Source of the DNA: an uncultured Flavobacteriales bacterium | GTDB taxonomy: Bacteria; Bacteroidota; Bacteroidia; Flavobacteriales_G; Salibacteraceae | Assembly (NCBI GenBank): GCA_943788725.1 | Contig: CALSRJ010000003.1 | Span: 124,001-188,000 of the forward strand | Length of the DNA stretch: 64,000 nucleotides | Reading direction: 5' to 3' | Shown: piece after piece, positions 46,687-58,367 of the stretch | How positions within the stretch are numbered: position 1 is the stretch's first letter | How the letters are laid out: the number at the start of each line of letters is the position of its first letter | Translations under genes and position numbers: made by a program | Notes under the pieces: generated by a model | What the model saw: the letters and a program-made list of their open reading frames with translations, nothing else | The model's database searches: none | What the model was told of the DNA's origin: nothing

Positions 46687-47234
46687 GCGAATACACACCA
46701 AGACTGAAAAAGCAATACAACGAAGAGATTGCTGAGGGACTGAAAGAAAAGTTCCAGTACACTAGCGTAATGCAAGTTCCTAGACTCAAGAAGATTGTCT
46801 TGAGCCAGGGATTGGGTGACGCTACCGCGGACAAGAAACTGGTTGACAACGCCATCCAAGAGATGACGATGATCACAGGTCAAAAGGCCATTGCGACATT
46901 TGCGAAGAAGGACGTTTCGAACTTCAAGCTTCGTAAGGGTATGCCGATTGGCGCGAAAGTGACTCTGCGTGGAGATATGATGTACGAATTCCTTGATCGT
47001 TTGGTCTCTGTGGCTTTGCCACGTACACGTGACTTCCGAGGAATCAACCCAAAGGGCTTTGATAAGCGAGGTAACTACAACCTAGGCATCAAAGAACAAA
47101 TCATCTTCCCTGAGATCAATATCGATAAGATCAATCGAGTGAGTGGAATGGACATCACGTTTGTGACATCTGCCAACACCGATGAGGAAGCATTCGAACT
47201 ACTAAAAGCATTTGGAGTACCATTTAAGAAATAA
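46683..47234 (+). CDS. rplE: 50S ribosomal protein L5
   Basis: 183 residues, binds 5S rRNA. Contains [38 protein letters not shown] lies 5 bases upstream of the ATG, a good Shine-Dalgarno match inside the end of rplX. Confidence 0.98.
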   Translation: MSEYTPRLKKQYNEEIAEGLKEKFQYTSVMQVPRLKKIVLSQGLGDATADKKLVDNAIQEMTMITGQKAIATFAKKDVSNFKLRKGMPIGAKVTLRGDMMYEFLDRLVSVALPRTRDFRGINPKGFDKRGNYNLGIKEQIIFPEINIDKINRVSGMDITFVTSANTDEEAFELLKAFGVPFKK

Positions 47235-47237
47235 ATT

Positions 47238-47507
47238 ATGGCAAAGGAATCAATGAAAGCCAGAGAGCGCAAGCGTCAGAAGCTTGTAGATCGATACGCT
47301 GAGAAGCGAGCTCTACTGAAGGCAGAAGGACGATGGGATGAGCTTCAGCAGCTCCCAAAGAATTCGTCTTCCGTACGTCTTCACAACCGGTGCAAGCTCA
47401 CCGGACGTCCAAGAGGATATATGCGCCAGTTTGGTGTCTCTCGAGTATTGTTCCGTGAGATGGCAAACAAGGGTTTGATTCCGGGTGTTACAAAGGCCAG
47501 TTGGTAA
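47238..47507 (+). CDS. rpsN: 30S ribosomal protein S14, long zinc-free form
   Basis: 89 residues. Contains [23 protein letters not shown] but lacks the CxxC...CxxC of the short zinc form; only one Cys is present. This C-minus form does not need zinc. Confidence 0.97.
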   Translation: MAKESMKARERKRQKLVDRYAEKRALLKAEGRWDELQQLPKNSSSVRLHNRCKLTGRPRGYMRQFGVSRVLFREMANKGLIPGVTKASW

Positions 47508-47537
47508 TTCAAAGCAAGAGATAAAAGAGAATAAGAA

Positions 47538-47939
47538 ATGGTTGTTACTGATCCAATAGCAGATTACCTGACACGACTTCGCAACGCGATTCGTGCCAAT
47601 CACCGCGTGGTAGACATCCCAGCTTCAAACTTGAAGAAGGAGATGACACGGATCCTTTATGAAAAGGGTTACATCCTGAACTATAAGTTCGAAGATGAAG
47701 GTCCACAAGGAAGCATCAAAATCGCATTGAAATACGATAAGGTGACCAAGACCTCTGCCATCAAAGGTCTTAAGAGAATTAGTAAGCCTGGTCTGCGTAA
47801 GTACAGAGGATCAGATAGCCTACCGCGCGTTTTGAATGGATTGGGTATCGCTATCCTATCTACTTCAAAAGGCCTCATGAGCGACAAAGAAGCGCGCTCA
47901 GAGAAAGTGGGTGGTGAAGTATTGTGTTACGTCTATTAA
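47538..47939 (+). CDS. rpsH: 30S ribosomal protein S8
   Basis: 133 residues. [20 protein letters not shown] at the start and [26 protein letters not shown] at the end are diagnostic. Early 30S assembly protein. Confidence 0.98.
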   Translation: MVVTDPIADYLTRLRNAIRANHRVVDIPASNLKKEMTRILYEKGYILNYKFEDEGPQGSIKIALKYDKVTKTSAIKGLKRISKPGLRKYRGSDSLPRVLNGLGIAILSTSKGLMSDKEARSEKVGGEVLCYVY

Positions 47940-47950
47940 AAGATTGAAGA

Positions 47951-48502
47951 ATGTCACGAATTGGAAAAGCACCAGTAACAATCCCGCAAGGCGTTGAAGT
48001 GAAGATGGAAGGAAATACCATCTCCGTGAAAGGTCCTAAGGGTGCGTTGCAGCAAGACATCGACAGCTGCATTACCGTGAGCATCGAAGGTGATACGATC
48101 ACGTTCGCTCGCGAGAATGATCATAAAGATCAGCGCTCTAAGCACGGTCTCTATCGCTCGTTGGTCAACAACATGATAGAAGGTGTGTCGAACGGATATA
48201 CCATCAAGCAAGAGCTCGTTGGTGTAGGTTACCGAGCTACTGTGCAAGGTCAAAAATTGGAACTCGCTTTGGGCTACTCTCACAACGTATTGTTTGAGAT
48301 TCCTGCGGAAGTTTCGGTTTCAGCTGAGCAAGAAAGAGGTAAGAACCCTATCGTGACATTTCAGTCGCACGACAAGCAATTGATCGGACAAGTGGCCGCA
48401 AAACTGCGCTCACTAAGAAAGCCTGAGCCTTACAAAGGAAAAGGTATCCGATTCGTAGGAGAACAGATCAGAAGAAAGGCCGGAAAATCGGCAGCTAAAT
48501 AA
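47951..48502 (+). CDS. rplF: 50S ribosomal protein L6
   Basis: 183 residues, two similar domains; SRIGKAPVTIPQGVEV start and RKPEPYKGKGIRFVGEQIRRKAGKSA end. Near the factor-binding site. Confidence 0.98.
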   Translation: MSRIGKAPVTIPQGVEVKMEGNTISVKGPKGALQQDIDSCITVSIEGDTITFARENDHKDQRSKHGLYRSLVNNMIEGVSNGYTIKQELVGVGYRATVQGQKLELALGYSHNVLFEIPAEVSVSAEQERGKNPIVTFQSHDKQLIGQVAAKLRSLRKPEPYKGKGIRFVGEQIRRKAGKSAAK

Positions 48503-48512
48503 TTAGGAAGAA

Positions 48513-48866
48513 ATGGCACTTAGCAAATTCGACAAGAGAACACGCATCAAGCGTCGTATTCGTAAGAAGATTTCTGGAACCACAGAGACCCCAAGGTTGT
48601 CTGTTTTCAGAAGCAACAAAGAAATCTATGCACAAATCGTGAATGATTTGAGCGGAGAAACGCTTGCGGCTGCAACTTCCCTTGGTGATAAAGCGGCTCA
48701 GAAAGTGAACAAAGTGGAGCAAGCTACACTCGTTGGAAAGAAGATCGCAGAGGTTGCTAAGGCAGCTGGCGTAGAGAAAGTGGTTTTTGACCGTAATGGT
48801 TACCAGTACCACGGTCGCGTTCGAGCTTTGGCTGAAGCGGCGAGAGAGAACGGATTAAAATTCTAA
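48513..48866 (+). CDS. rplR: 50S ribosomal protein L18
   Basis: 117 residues, binds 5S rRNA with L5. [29 protein letters not shown] and [26 protein letters not shown] are typical. Confidence 0.98.
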   Translation: MALSKFDKRTRIKRRIRKKISGTTETPRLSVFRSNKEIYAQIVNDLSGETLAAATSLGDKAAQKVNKVEQATLVGKKIAEVAKAAGVEKVVFDRNGYQYHGRVRALAEAARENGLKF

Positions 48867-48876
48867 GCAGAAAACA

Positions 48877-49395
48877 ATGGCAAGCGAGAATATAAAAAGG
48901 GTAAAATCAAGCGAGATCGAATTGAAAGATCGTCTCGTTGAGGTGCGTAGAGTAACGAAGGTTACCAAAGGAGGTCGTGCTTTTGGATTTTCAGCTGTAG
49001 TAGTCGTAGGTAACGAAAACGGTGTAGTGGGACACGGACTTGGTAAGGCCAAGGAAGCAACCAGTGCTATCGAGAAAGCGATCGACGATGCAAAGAAGAA
49101 TTTGATCAAAGTGCCCCTTCAAAGCGGAACCGTTCCTCACGAGCAGGAAGGACGCTTCGGTGGAGCACATGTCTTCCTTAAGCCAGCCTCTCATGGTACC
49201 GGAGTAATTGCCGGTGGTGCGATGCGCGCTGTATTGGAGAGTGTTGGAATTATTGACGTACTCGCCAAGTCAAAAGGAAGTTCTAATCCGGCCAACGTGG
49301 TTAAGGCAACCATTGAAGCCCTGACACAAATGAGAGATGCTAACACTATCGCACGTCAGCGCGGTGTGAGCTTGGATACGGTTTATAACGGATAA
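48877..49395 (+). CDS. rpsE: 30S ribosomal protein S5
   Basis: 172 residues. [29 protein letters not shown] and the loop [19 protein letters not shown] are diagnostic. Decoding accuracy protein working with S4. Confidence 0.98.
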   Translation: MASENIKRVKSSEIELKDRLVEVRRVTKVTKGGRAFGFSAVVVVGNENGVVGHGLGKAKEATSAIEKAIDDAKKNLIKVPLQSGTVPHEQEGRFGGAHVFLKPASHGTGVIAGGAMRAVLESVGIIDVLAKSKGSSNPANVVKATIEALTQMRDANTIARQRGVSLDTVYNG

Positions 49396-49401
49396 GAAAG
49401 C

Positions 49402-49584
49402 ATGGCAAAGTATAAGATCACACTAGTACGTTCAACCATTAAGCGATCCAAGGATCAAAAAGCGACCGTTCAGGCGCTTGGTCTAAAGAGAATGCATCAC
49501 ACGGTTGAGGTGAATGGAACTCCTCAGATCCTTGGAATGGTGAAGAAGGTCAATCACTTACTTAACGTAGAAGAAGTTAAATAA
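49402..49584 (+). CDS. rpmD: 50S ribosomal protein L30
   Basis: 60 residues; [24 protein letters not shown] is typical of the short bacterial form. Confidence 0.96.
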   Translation: MAKYKITLVRSTIKRSKDQKATVQALGLKRMHHTVEVNGTPQILGMVKKVNHLLNVEEVK

Positions 49585-49593
49585 TCCGCAATT

Positions 49594-50046
49594 ATGGACT
49601 TGAGTAATTTACAACCTGCAAAAGGTTCGGTCAAGAAGAACAACAAGCGATTAGGTCGCGGTGAGGGATCAGGTAGTGGCGGAACAGCCTCTCGTGGTCA
49701 CAAAGGCGCAAAGTCTAGAAGCGGTTATTCAAAAAAGCTTGGTTTTGAAGGAGGCCAGATGCCACTTCAACGTCGTGTTCCTAAGTTCGGATTTAAGAAT
49801 CCAAACCGAAAGGAGTTCCACGGCATTAACCTCGACACACTTGAGGCGCTTGCAACTCAGCACAAAGTGACAGAGATCACTGCTGAATTTTTAGTGGAGC
49901 GCTCTATCGTAGGAAAGAAAGATTTGATCAAGATCCTCGGAAGAGGGGAATTGAAGTCCAAGCTGAGCGTTGAGGCACACGCCTTCTCTAAAACAGCCAT
50001 GGCAGCGATTGAATCAAAAGGTGGATCGACTAAGATCATTGAATAA
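49594..50046 (+). CDS. rplO: 50S ribosomal protein L15
   Basis: 150 residues. Gly-rich basic N-terminus (RLGRGEGSGSGGTASRGHKGAKSRSG), LQRRVPKFGFKNPNR and the C-terminal globular domain are as expected. Directly before secY. Confidence 0.97.
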   Translation: MDLSNLQPAKGSVKKNNKRLGRGEGSGSGGTASRGHKGAKSRSGYSKKLGFEGGQMPLQRRVPKFGFKNPNRKEFHGINLDTLEALATQHKVTEITAEFLVERSIVGKKDLIKILGRGELKSKLSVEAHAFSKTAMAAIESKGGSTKIIE

Positions 50047-50048
50047 GG

Positions 50049-51380
50049 ATGAAAAGACTGATAGATACACTTCAGAATATCTGGAAGATCGATGATCTCA
50101 GGGTGAGAATACTCAACACCTTGGGATTCCTTCTGATCTACCGTTTGGGATCGTTTATCGTTCTCCCAGGCGTGGATCCGGAAATTCTGGGTGACGTAAA
50201 CGGACAGGCCTCCGGCCTCGCAAACCTGATTAACATCTTCGCAGGGGGTGCATTTTCACGTGCATCCATTTTCGCGTTGGGAATCATGCCCTACATTTCC
50301 GCATCCATTGTGATGCAGTTGATGGGCATCGCAGTTCCTGCGATTCAGAAGATGCAGCGCGAAGGAGAGAGCGGACGAAGAAGGTTGAACCAATGGACGC
50401 GTATGTTGACCATCGCGATCACTGCTGTTCAAGCACCTTCTTACATCACGTCTCAGATCCCCGCGCAAGCAGTAGTTGGCGGCGATACTACCTTCTGGTG
50501 GATCACTACTACACTCCTGCTCATTACGGGTACCGTATTCGTCATGTGGTTAGGTGAGAAGATCACCGACAAGGGTATCGGTAACGGTATTTCCATGATC
50601 ATCATGATCGGTATCATCGCCCAGTTGCCTAGCTCGTTCATCTTCGAGATTGAGCAACGTACCAACGCGGGTGGTTTCGTGATGCTGTTGATAGAATTAG
50701 TATTCCTCCTCCTGGTTACCATCGCAACGGTCGCTCTGGTGCAAGGAACGAGACGAATACCGGTGAACTTCGCGAAGAAGGTTGTCGGTAATAAACAATA
50801 CGGTGGCGTTCGTCAATACATTCCTTTGAAAGTGAATGCTGCTGGTGTAATGCCGATCATCTTTGCCCAAGCGTTGATGTTCCTTCCAATGACCTTCGTG
50901 GGTCTTTCAGGATCGGACGCGGCCACAGGGTTTGCATCGGCGTTTGCTGACATCACTGGATTCTGGTACAACTTCACCTTCTTCCTTTTGATCATTGCCT
51001 TTACGTATTTCTATACGGCGATCACGGTAAATCCGAATCAGATGGCAGAAGATTTGAAGCGCAACGGTGGATTCATCCCCGGGGTGAAGCCAGGTAAGAA
51101 AACTTCAGAATTCCTAGACAATGTCCTTTCAAGGATTACGCTTCCAGGTTCTGTGTTTTTGGGTATTGTTGCCATCCTACCAGCCTTTGCAATGATTGCT
51201 GGTGTATCAACTGGTTTTGCCTACTTCTACGGAGGTACGTCACTGTTGATTATGGTTGGTGTAATCCTCGATACGCTACAGCAAATCGAGAGTCACTTGT
51301 TGATGAGACATTATGATGGACTGATGAAGTCTGGAAAAATAAAAGGACGTTCTTCTTCTGCCTTTGGAATGGCAGGGTAA
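50049..51380 (+). CDS. secY: Protein translocase subunit SecY
   Basis: 443 residues with about ten membrane segments; central channel of the Sec translocon. Signatures LGIMPYISASIVMQLM and the cytoplasmic loop PVNFAKKVVGNKQYGG are present. Coupled to rplO two bases upstream. All the T9SS cargo in this window must first pass through this channel. Confidence 0.98.
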   Translation: MKRLIDTLQNIWKIDDLRVRILNTLGFLLIYRLGSFIVLPGVDPEILGDVNGQASGLANLINIFAGGAFSRASIFALGIMPYISASIVMQLMGIAVPAIQKMQREGESGRRRLNQWTRMLTIAITAVQAPSYITSQIPAQAVVGGDTTFWWITTTLLLITGTVFVMWLGEKITDKGIGNGISMIIMIGIIAQLPSSFIFEIEQRTNAGGFVMLLIELVFLLLVTIATVALVQGTRRIPVNFAKKVVGNKQYGGVRQYIPLKVNAAGVMPIIFAQALMFLPMTFVGLSGSDAATGFASAFADITGFWYNFTFFLLIIAFTYFYTAITVNPNQMAEDLKRNGGFIPGVKPGKKTSEFLDNVLSRITLPGSVFLGIVAILPAFAMIAGVSTGFAYFYGGTSLLIMVGVILDTLQQIESHLLMRHYDGLMKSGKIKGRSSSAFGMAG

Positions 51381-51396
51381 GAATGCGTGAGCGCGT

Positions 51397-52176
51397 ATGT
51401 TGAGAGGGAAGAGCGAAGAAGAGATCGCGCTGGTAAGAGAGAGTTCTTTACTTGTTGGAAAAACTTTAGCAGAAGTAGCTGCACTGGTAAGACCAGGGGT
51501 TACGCCGCTTGAGCTGGATAAGAGAGCCTATGAGTTCATTCATGACCACGGTGCAGTGCCTGGTTTCTTGAACTACAATGGCTTCCCGAACAGCTTGTGC
51601 ATCTCTAAGAACGAAGCTGTGGTGCATGGCATTCCAGATAAAAAGGCGGTCGTCGATGGCGATATCCTTTCTGTGGATTGTGGTGTGCTCATGAACGGAT
51701 ACTACGGAGACAGCGCTTATACCTTTAAGGTAGGTGAGGTTTCTAAAGAAGTCGATCACTTGTTGGAAACAACAAAGCGCAGCTTGGCATTAGGGATAGA
51801 ACAGGCAATAGCTGGTAATCGCGTTGGCGACATCGGTTTTGCAGTTCAGCAAGAAGCGGAAACGCATGGCTATGGAGTGGTAAGAGAATTGGTAGGGCAC
51901 GGCTTGGGTAAGAAATTACACGAAGCACCTGAGGTTCCGAATTTCGGACGAAGGGGACGCGGTCCTATGTTGATCGAAGGTCTTGTGATCGCGATCGAAC
52001 CAATGATCAACTTGGGCACGAAGGGAGTAAATCAGTTGAGGGATGGTTGGACCATTGTAACAGCTGACCGAAAGCCTTCGGCGCATTATGAGCACACTAT
52101 CGTGGTGAGAAAAGGAAAGGCTGAAGTGCTTTCAACGTTTGAATACATTGAAGAGAAACTTAAAATAGAAGCATAA
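51397..52176 (+). CDS. map: Methionine aminopeptidase, type I
   Basis: 259 residues; removes the initiator Met. Metal ligands and active-site residues are visible in [37 protein letters not shown] and VIAIEPMI. Usual place between secY and infA. Confidence 0.97.
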   Translation: MLRGKSEEEIALVRESSLLVGKTLAEVAALVRPGVTPLELDKRAYEFIHDHGAVPGFLNYNGFPNSLCISKNEAVVHGIPDKKAVVDGDILSVDCGVLMNGYYGDSAYTFKVGEVSKEVDHLLETTKRSLALGIEQAIAGNRVGDIGFAVQQEAETHGYGVVRELVGHGLGKKLHEAPEVPNFGRRGRGPMLIEGLVIAIEPMINLGTKGVNQLRDGWTIVTADRKPSAHYEHTIVVRKGKAEVLSTFEYIEEKLKIEA

Positions 52177-52184
52177 ACAGAAGT

Positions 52185-52403
52185 ATGGCTAAACAAGCGT
52201 CCATAGAGCAAGACGGAGCAATCACTGAAGCATTGTCAAACGCAATGTTTCGCGTGGAACTTGAGAATGGCCACGTCATTACGGCTCATATTTCTGGGAA
52301 GATGCGCATGCATTACATTAAGATATTACCTGGCGATAAAGTGAAGGTGGAGATGTCTCCATACGATCTATCAAAAGGAAGAATAACCTATAGGTATAAA
52401 TAG
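52185..52403 (+). CDS. infA: Translation initiation factor IF-1
   Basis: 72 residues, single OB fold; [47 protein letters not shown] region and the RITYRYK end are typical. Confidence 0.98.
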   Translation: MAKQASIEQDGAITEALSNAMFRVELENGHVITAHISGKMRMHYIKILPGDKVKVEMSPYDLSKGRITYRYK

Positions 52404-52411
52404 ACTGGATC

Positions 52412-52528
52412 ATGAAAATTAGAGCATCCGTAAAGAAAAGATCGGCTGATGACAAGATCGTAAAGCGCAAAGGGCGCGTCTACGTCATCAACAAGAAGAA
52501 TCCAAAACACAAACAACGTCAAGGATAA
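52412..52528 (+). CDS. rpmJ: 50S ribosomal protein L36, cysteine-free
   Basis: 38 residues (ATG at 52412, TAA at 52526-52528), too short for most ORF filters. [20 protein letters not shown] then [18 protein letters not shown]. The zinc-ribbon Cys and His set of the C-plus form is missing; no Cys at all remains. It sits in the canonical slot between infA and rpsM. Confidence 0.96.
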   Translation: MKIRASVKKRSADDKIVKRKGRVYVINKKNPKHKQRQG

Positions 52529-52539
52529 AAGAATAAGAT

Positions 52540-52917
52540 ATGGCTCGTATAGCAGGTATTGACCTACCAAGAAATAAAAGAGGCGTTATTGGATTGACTT
52601 ACATCTTCGGGATCGGTCGTTCGACCGCTCAAGAGATTTTGACAAAAGCCAACATCGACTGGAGTAAAAAAGTTGGTGAGTGGAACGATGAAGAGCTAGC
52701 GCTCGTGCGTGAGTTTATCAACGAGAATCTCAAGGTAGAAGGTGCTCTTCGTTCAGAGGTCCAGCTGAACATCAAGCGCCTAATGGACATCGGTTGTTAC
52801 CGAGGCGTTCGTCACAGAGTAGGACTTCCTCTCCGTGGTCAGCGTACGAAGAACAACAGCCGTACCCGTAAAGGAAAAAGAAAGACCGTTGCAAACAAAA
52901 AGAAGGCAACTAAGTAA
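52540..52917 (+). CDS. rpsM: 30S ribosomal protein S13
   Basis: 125 residues. [29 protein letters not shown] start and [26 protein letters not shown] end are diagnostic; contacts the P-site tRNA. Confidence 0.98.
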   Translation: MARIAGIDLPRNKRGVIGLTYIFGIGRSTAQEILTKANIDWSKKVGEWNDEELALVREFINENLKVEGALRSEVQLNIKRLMDIGCYRGVRHRVGLPLRGQRTKNNSRTRKGKRKTVANKKKATK

Positions 52918-52939
52918 TAATAACTAGAATCCGTTTTCG

Positions 52940-53323
52940 ATGGCGAAGACTCAGACAAGAAAGAAAAAAGTAAAAGTAGACGCAGTTGGTGAAGCGCACA
53001 TACACGCTTCATTCAATAACATTATCATCTCATTGACCAATTCGGGCGGTGATGTGATTTCATGGTCGTCTGCAGGCAAATTAGGTTTCCGTGGTTCCAA
53101 AAAGAACACGCCCTATGCTGCACAAATGGCAGCACAAGATTGTGCCAAGGTAGCCCACGAATCGGGCCTTCGTAAAGTGAAGGTGTTCGTAAAGGGACCA
53201 GGATCTGGCCGCGAGAGTGCGATTCGTTCGCTCTCTAACAGCGGTATCGAGATCGCGGAGATCATGGATGTAACGCCGTTGCCACACAACGGATGTCGTC
53301 CTTCAAAACGAAGAAGAGTTTAA
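52940..53323 (+). CDS. rpsK: 30S ribosomal protein S11
   Basis: 127 residues. [15 protein letters not shown] and [17 protein letters not shown] are diagnostic. Platform protein of the 30S subunit. Confidence 0.98.
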   Translation: MAKTQTRKKKVKVDAVGEAHIHASFNNIIISLTNSGGDVISWSSAGKLGFRGSKKNTPYAAQMAAQDCAKVAHESGLRKVKVFVKGPGSGRESAIRSLSNSGIEIAEIMDVTPLPHNGCRPSKRRRV

Positions 53324-53334
53324 TTCAGTAAGCA

Positions 53335-53943
53335 ATGGCAAGATATACAGGACCAAAATCCAAAATCGCACGTAAGTTCAAGGATCCGATCTTCGGCCCA
53401 GACAAAGCGCTGGAGCGTAAGAACTACGGACCGGGAATGCACGGACCAAATAAGCGACGAAACAAGCAGTCGGAATACGCTGTTCAGCTTCAAGAGAAGC
53501 AAAAGGCAAAGTATACCTACGGAATTCTTGAGCGTCAATTCTCGAACCTGTTCTCAGAGGCCTCTAGAAGGAAGGGAATTACAGGTGAGAACTTGTTGAT
53601 GCTTTGTGAATCGCGTCTAGACAACACTGTGTTTCGTTTGGGCATTGCTCCTACGCGACGTGGTGCACGTCAGCTCGTTTCTCACCGTCACATTACTGTG
53701 AACGGGCACATCGTTAACATCCCATCTTACGAATTGAAGGCCGGTGATAAGGTTGCAGTGCGTGAGAAGTCTAAATCGCTTGAGGCGATCTCGAATTCAG
53801 TTTCAGGAAGTTCTACCAAGAGCTACCCATGGCTAGAATTTGATAAGAACGATCTTATAGGAACGTTCATCGTTCCTCCAACGAGAGACCAGATTCCGGA
53901 GAATATCCGCGAGCAGCTCATCGTTGAATTGTACTCTAAATAA
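53335..53943 (+). CDS. rpsD: 30S ribosomal protein S4, cysteine-free N-terminus
   Basis: 202 residues. S4 RNA-binding motif [25 protein letters not shown] is present. The N-terminal region lacks the zinc cysteines seen in C-plus S4 proteins. 30S assembly nucleator. Confidence 0.98.
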   Translation: MARYTGPKSKIARKFKDPIFGPDKALERKNYGPGMHGPNKRRNKQSEYAVQLQEKQKAKYTYGILERQFSNLFSEASRRKGITGENLLMLCESRLDNTVFRLGIAPTRRGARQLVSHRHITVNGHIVNIPSYELKAGDKVAVREKSKSLEAISNSVSGSSTKSYPWLEFDKNDLIGTFIVPPTRDQIPENIREQLIVELYSK

Positions 53944-54046
53944 GTAGAAATAACCATCATTGGAGATAAGCAAAAATGTTTGAGCACTCTTCTTCAAGTA
54001 GCTGAAGCGAAGACACTTAGATCTAATTAAAACTGAAGAAATTAAC
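53944..54046 (+). other. Spacer between rpsD and rpoA
   Basis: 103 bases, the widest gap inside the super-operon. It contains a weak CTTCA/TGAAG stem near 53990-54010 without a T-run. No TAnnTTTG box was found, so rpoA probably relies on upstream transcription. Confidence 0.4.
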
Positions 54047-55039
54047 ATGGCAATACTTGATTTTCAACGTCCTGACAAAGTAATAATGATTCAGGCGGAT
54101 GACTTCAAAGGTCAATTCGAATTCCGTCCACTTGAGCCAGGCTATGGAATTACCATTGGGAATGCCCTGAGGAGAATTTTGTTGTCTTCTCTCGAAGGAT
54201 TTGCGATCACCTCGATCAAGGTCGAAGGTGTGGATCACGAGTTCAGCACTCTTAAAGGTGTAATCGAAGATGTTACTGAGATCGTACTCAACATGAAGGA
54301 GGTGCGGTTCAAGCAACAAATCAAAGAGGAAGATACTGAGAAGGTGCGCATCAAAGTGAGCGGTCAAGACAAATTCACCGCTGGCGATATCGGACAGTTC
54401 ACTACTTCATTTCAGGTGTTGAACCCAGATCACGTGATCTGCCACATGGATGAGAAAGTGACCATCGAAATGGAAGTGACCATCGGTAAAGGCCGTGGAT
54501 ATGTTCCTTCTGAAGAGAATAAGTCCTCAAACGCAGCGATTGGAACCATCTTCCTAGATTCAGTCTTCACTCCAATCCGTAACGTACGTTATACGATTGA
54601 GAACTATCGTGTTGAGCAAAAGACCGACTACGAAAAGTTGATCTTCGATATCGATACCGACGGTTCAATTCATCCAAAGGAGGCACTCAAGGAAGCTGCT
54701 AAAATTCTGATTCACCACTTCATGTTGTTCAGTGATGAGCGCATTACCCTTGATCAGGTAGAAAAGAAGGCGGAAGAAGAGTTGGATGAAAATACCCTTC
54801 ACATGCGCCAGTTGCTCAAGACTAAGTTGGTGGATATGGACCTCTCGGTTCGTGCGCTCAACTGCTTGAAGGCTGCTGATGTAGAGACACTGGGTGACCT
54901 CGTGACTTACGAAAAAAATGACCTCCTCAAGTTCCGCAACTTCGGTAAGAAGTCGTTGACGGAGTTAGAAGACCTCGTTCAGATGAAAGGCTTGCACTTT
55001 GGAATGAACGTGTCGAAGTATTTGTTAGAAAAGGAATAA
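54047..55039 (+). CDS. rpoA: DNA-directed RNA polymerase subunit alpha
   Basis: 330 residues. N-terminal dimerisation domain ([22 protein letters not shown]) and C-terminal domain ([27 protein letters not shown]) for DNA and activator contacts. Usual position between rpsD and rplQ. Confidence 0.98.
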   Translation: MAILDFQRPDKVIMIQADDFKGQFEFRPLEPGYGITIGNALRRILLSSLEGFAITSIKVEGVDHEFSTLKGVIEDVTEIVLNMKEVRFKQQIKEEDTEKVRIKVSGQDKFTAGDIGQFTTSFQVLNPDHVICHMDEKVTIEMEVTIGKGRGYVPSEENKSSNAAIGTIFLDSVFTPIRNVRYTIENYRVEQKTDYEKLIFDIDTDGSIHPKEALKEAAKILIHHFMLFSDERITLDQVEKKAEEELDENTLHMRQLLKTKLVDMDLSVRALNCLKAADVETLGDLVTYEKNDLLKFRNFGKKSLTELEDLVQMKGLHFGMNVSKYLLEKE

Positions 55040-55060
55040 AGAACGCTTGATACTTAAGCA

Positions 55061-55753
55061 ATGAGAAACCGTAATAAGATCAACCAATTAGGTCGCACCG
55101 CCTCGCATAGAAGTGCGTTGATGATGAACTTGGCAAATGCCCTGATCACACACAAACGCATTTCAACGACGATAGCGAAAGCTAAGGCGCTCCGTGGATA
55201 CGTCGAGCCGTTGATCACCAAAGCAAAGAATGACACCACCCACTCACGTAGATTGGTGTTCCGTCACTTACAGAATAAAGAGGCGGTAGCTGAGCTCTTC
55301 CGTGAAGTTGGACCAAAAGTCGCTGATCGTCCGGGTGGTTACACCCGCATCATCAAGACCGGTTTCCGTTCTGGTGACTCTGCTGAAATGTGTATGATCG
55401 AGCTGGTAGACTTCAACGAAGTTTATACTACAGACAGCAAAGCATCTGCTGCTAAGAAAACCCGTCGTTCTCGACGTGGAAGTGGAGGAGGAGCCAGTGC
55501 AGATGCACCGGCTGCTGAGCAGAAAGCTGCTACTGAAAAGGCAGTTGCCGCAGAGGTAGTGGAAGAGGCTGTTGTTGAAACGGCAGAAGAGGTGAAAGAG
55601 GAAGCCCCAATTGAAACTGCAGAAGCTGCAGTGGAAGAGGTGGCCGAAACGGAAGCTCCGGCTCAAGAGGCGCCTGCAGAAACTGAGTCTTCAGAAGATG
55701 CTGGTGACGAGACCAACGAAAGTGATGATGATAAAAAGGAAGCTTCGAACTAG
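55061..55753 (+). CDS. rplQ: 50S ribosomal protein L17 with a long acidic C-terminal extension
   Basis: 230 residues. The first 125 or so are ordinary L17 ([35 protein letters not shown]). A basic stretch ([15 protein letters not shown]) is followed by about 85 residues of Glu/Ala/Val/Asp-rich low-complexity sequence ending [11 protein letters not shown]. The tail roughly doubles the protein and has no recognised fold. Last ribosomal gene of the run, followed by a terminator. Confidence 0.95.
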   Translation: MRNRNKINQLGRTASHRSALMMNLANALITHKRISTTIAKAKALRGYVEPLITKAKNDTTHSRRLVFRHLQNKEAVAELFREVGPKVADRPGGYTRIIKTGFRSGDSAEMCMIELVDFNEVYTTDSKASAAKKTRRSRRGSGGGASADAPAAEQKAATEKAVAAEVVEEAVVETAEEVKEEAPIETAEAAVEEVAETEAPAQEAPAETESSEDAGDETNESDDDKKEASN

Positions 55754-55782
55754 AAAGTGTACCTCAATCATTTAGAAATATC

Positions 55783-55818
55783 AAAAGAGGATGGGTCATA
55801 CCTATCCTCTTTTTTTTG
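55783..55818 (+). terminator. Intrinsic terminator ending the ribosomal super-operon
   Basis: AGAGGATGGGT and ACCTATCCTCT form an 11-base stem with one G-T wobble, followed by eight or more T. It lies 30 bases after the rplQ stop. Confidence 0.85.
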
Positions 55819-55842
55819 CTCAAAATTTGACAATATTGTTGT

Positions 55843-56967
55843 ATGAAATATTTGCAAGGACAGCGGGCCATCTTACTCCTAGAAGATGGAACTTATTACG
55901 AAGGAAAAGCCGCCGGTAAATTCGGTACCACTACTGGCGAAATTGCTTTCAATACGGGGATGACCGGTTACCAAGAGATCTTTACGGATCCTTCTTACTT
56001 CGGGCAGATATTATTGATGACTCCTTCACACATCGGGAATTACGGCATTCACCCCGATGAAGTAGAATCGGAATCGGTGAAGATTTCAGGTTTAGTGTGT
56101 AAGAAGTTCTCCCAGATATTTTCTCGGGCAGCTTCCGAAGAGTCCATTCAGGCATATTTTGAACGGCAAAACTTAGTGGGCATCTCAGACATTGATACCC
56201 GTGCACTCGTGCGGCATATTCGAGATAAGGGCGCCATGAATGCCATTATCTCCAGTGACAATTTGGATGTTGAAGCCCTAAAGGCTAAGTTGGCTGAGGT
56301 TCCCAGCATGGCTGGACTCGAATTGTCGAGTAAGGTTTGCACCAAAGAAGTGTATGAATTTGGGGACCCTTCTGCTGAACACAAGGTGTCCGTTATTGAC
56401 TTCGGCGTGAAAAAGAACATCCTACGCTGCTTGAGCGACCGTGGTTGCTACCTCAAGGTATTTCCAATGGATGCGTCTGTGGATGAAATCACCGCGTGGG
56501 GACCTGACGGTATCATGCTGAGCAATGGACCCGGCGATCCCGCTGCAATGGGAGCGTCAGTTGAGTTGATCCAAGGCCTCATCCGTACCAACATACCCAT
56601 GTTTGGGATTTGCTTGGGGCATCAACTGCTGTCACTGGCAGCGGGGTTGACTACCTACAAAATGCACAACGGCCATCGGGGTATCAATCACCCTATCAAG
56701 AATATGATCACGGGTAAATGCGAGATTACTTCACAGAATCATGGTTTTGTGGTGAACCGAGAAGAAGCTGAAAACCGTGACGATATTGAAGTGACACACA
56801 TCCACCTTAACGATGATACTTTGGCAGGCATTCGATTGAAGAACGCCAAGGCGTTCTCCGTTCAATTCCACCCGGAATCATCTGCTGGTCCAAATGACTC
56901 GCGTTACCTCTTCGATGATTTCATTACGTTGATCAAAGAGAATAAGACACAAACCATTGAAGCCTGA
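55843..56967 (+). CDS. carA: Carbamoyl-phosphate synthase small (glutaminase) subunit
   Basis: 374 residues. The class I amidotransferase triad is present: Cys257 in FGICLGHQ, and His343 with Glu345 in QFHPES. It supplies ammonia from glutamine to CarB for pyrimidine and arginine synthesis. carB is not in the window. Starts 25 bases after the terminator; no full promoter was recognised. eno follows after 6 bases, so they are co-transcribed. Confidence 0.97.
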   Translation: MKYLQGQRAILLLEDGTYYEGKAAGKFGTTTGEIAFNTGMTGYQEIFTDPSYFGQILLMTPSHIGNYGIHPDEVESESVKISGLVCKKFSQIFSRAASEESIQAYFERQNLVGISDIDTRALVRHIRDKGAMNAIISSDNLDVEALKAKLAEVPSMAGLELSSKVCTKEVYEFGDPSAEHKVSVIDFGVKKNILRCLSDRGCYLKVFPMDASVDEITAWGPDGIMLSNGPGDPAAMGASVELIQGLIRTNIPMFGICLGHQLLSLAAGLTTYKMHNGHRGINHPIKNMITGKCEITSQNHGFVVNREEAENRDDIEVTHIHLNDDTLAGIRLKNAKAFSVQFHPESSAGPNDSRYLFDDFITLIKENKTQTIEA

Positions 56968-58260
<1,293 letters not shown>

Positions 58261-58269
58261 GGACTTCGC

Positions 58270-58300
58270 TTGTTTAAAAGCGCTTTCGGTTGTAATTTCG
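58270..58300 (+). promoter_or_regulatory. Candidate promoter of gltA (TTG-N20-TAATTTCG)
   Basis: TTG at 58270-58272 and TAATTTCG at 58293-58300 (one mismatch to TAnnTTTG) spaced by 20 bases, about 70 bases before the gltA ATG. Confidence 0.4.
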
Positions 58301-58367
58301 TGACCATTCTGCCGATGGATTAAGCAGGGGTTGAGTTGATAAAATAATACGTTCAAAAAAAACAGAG

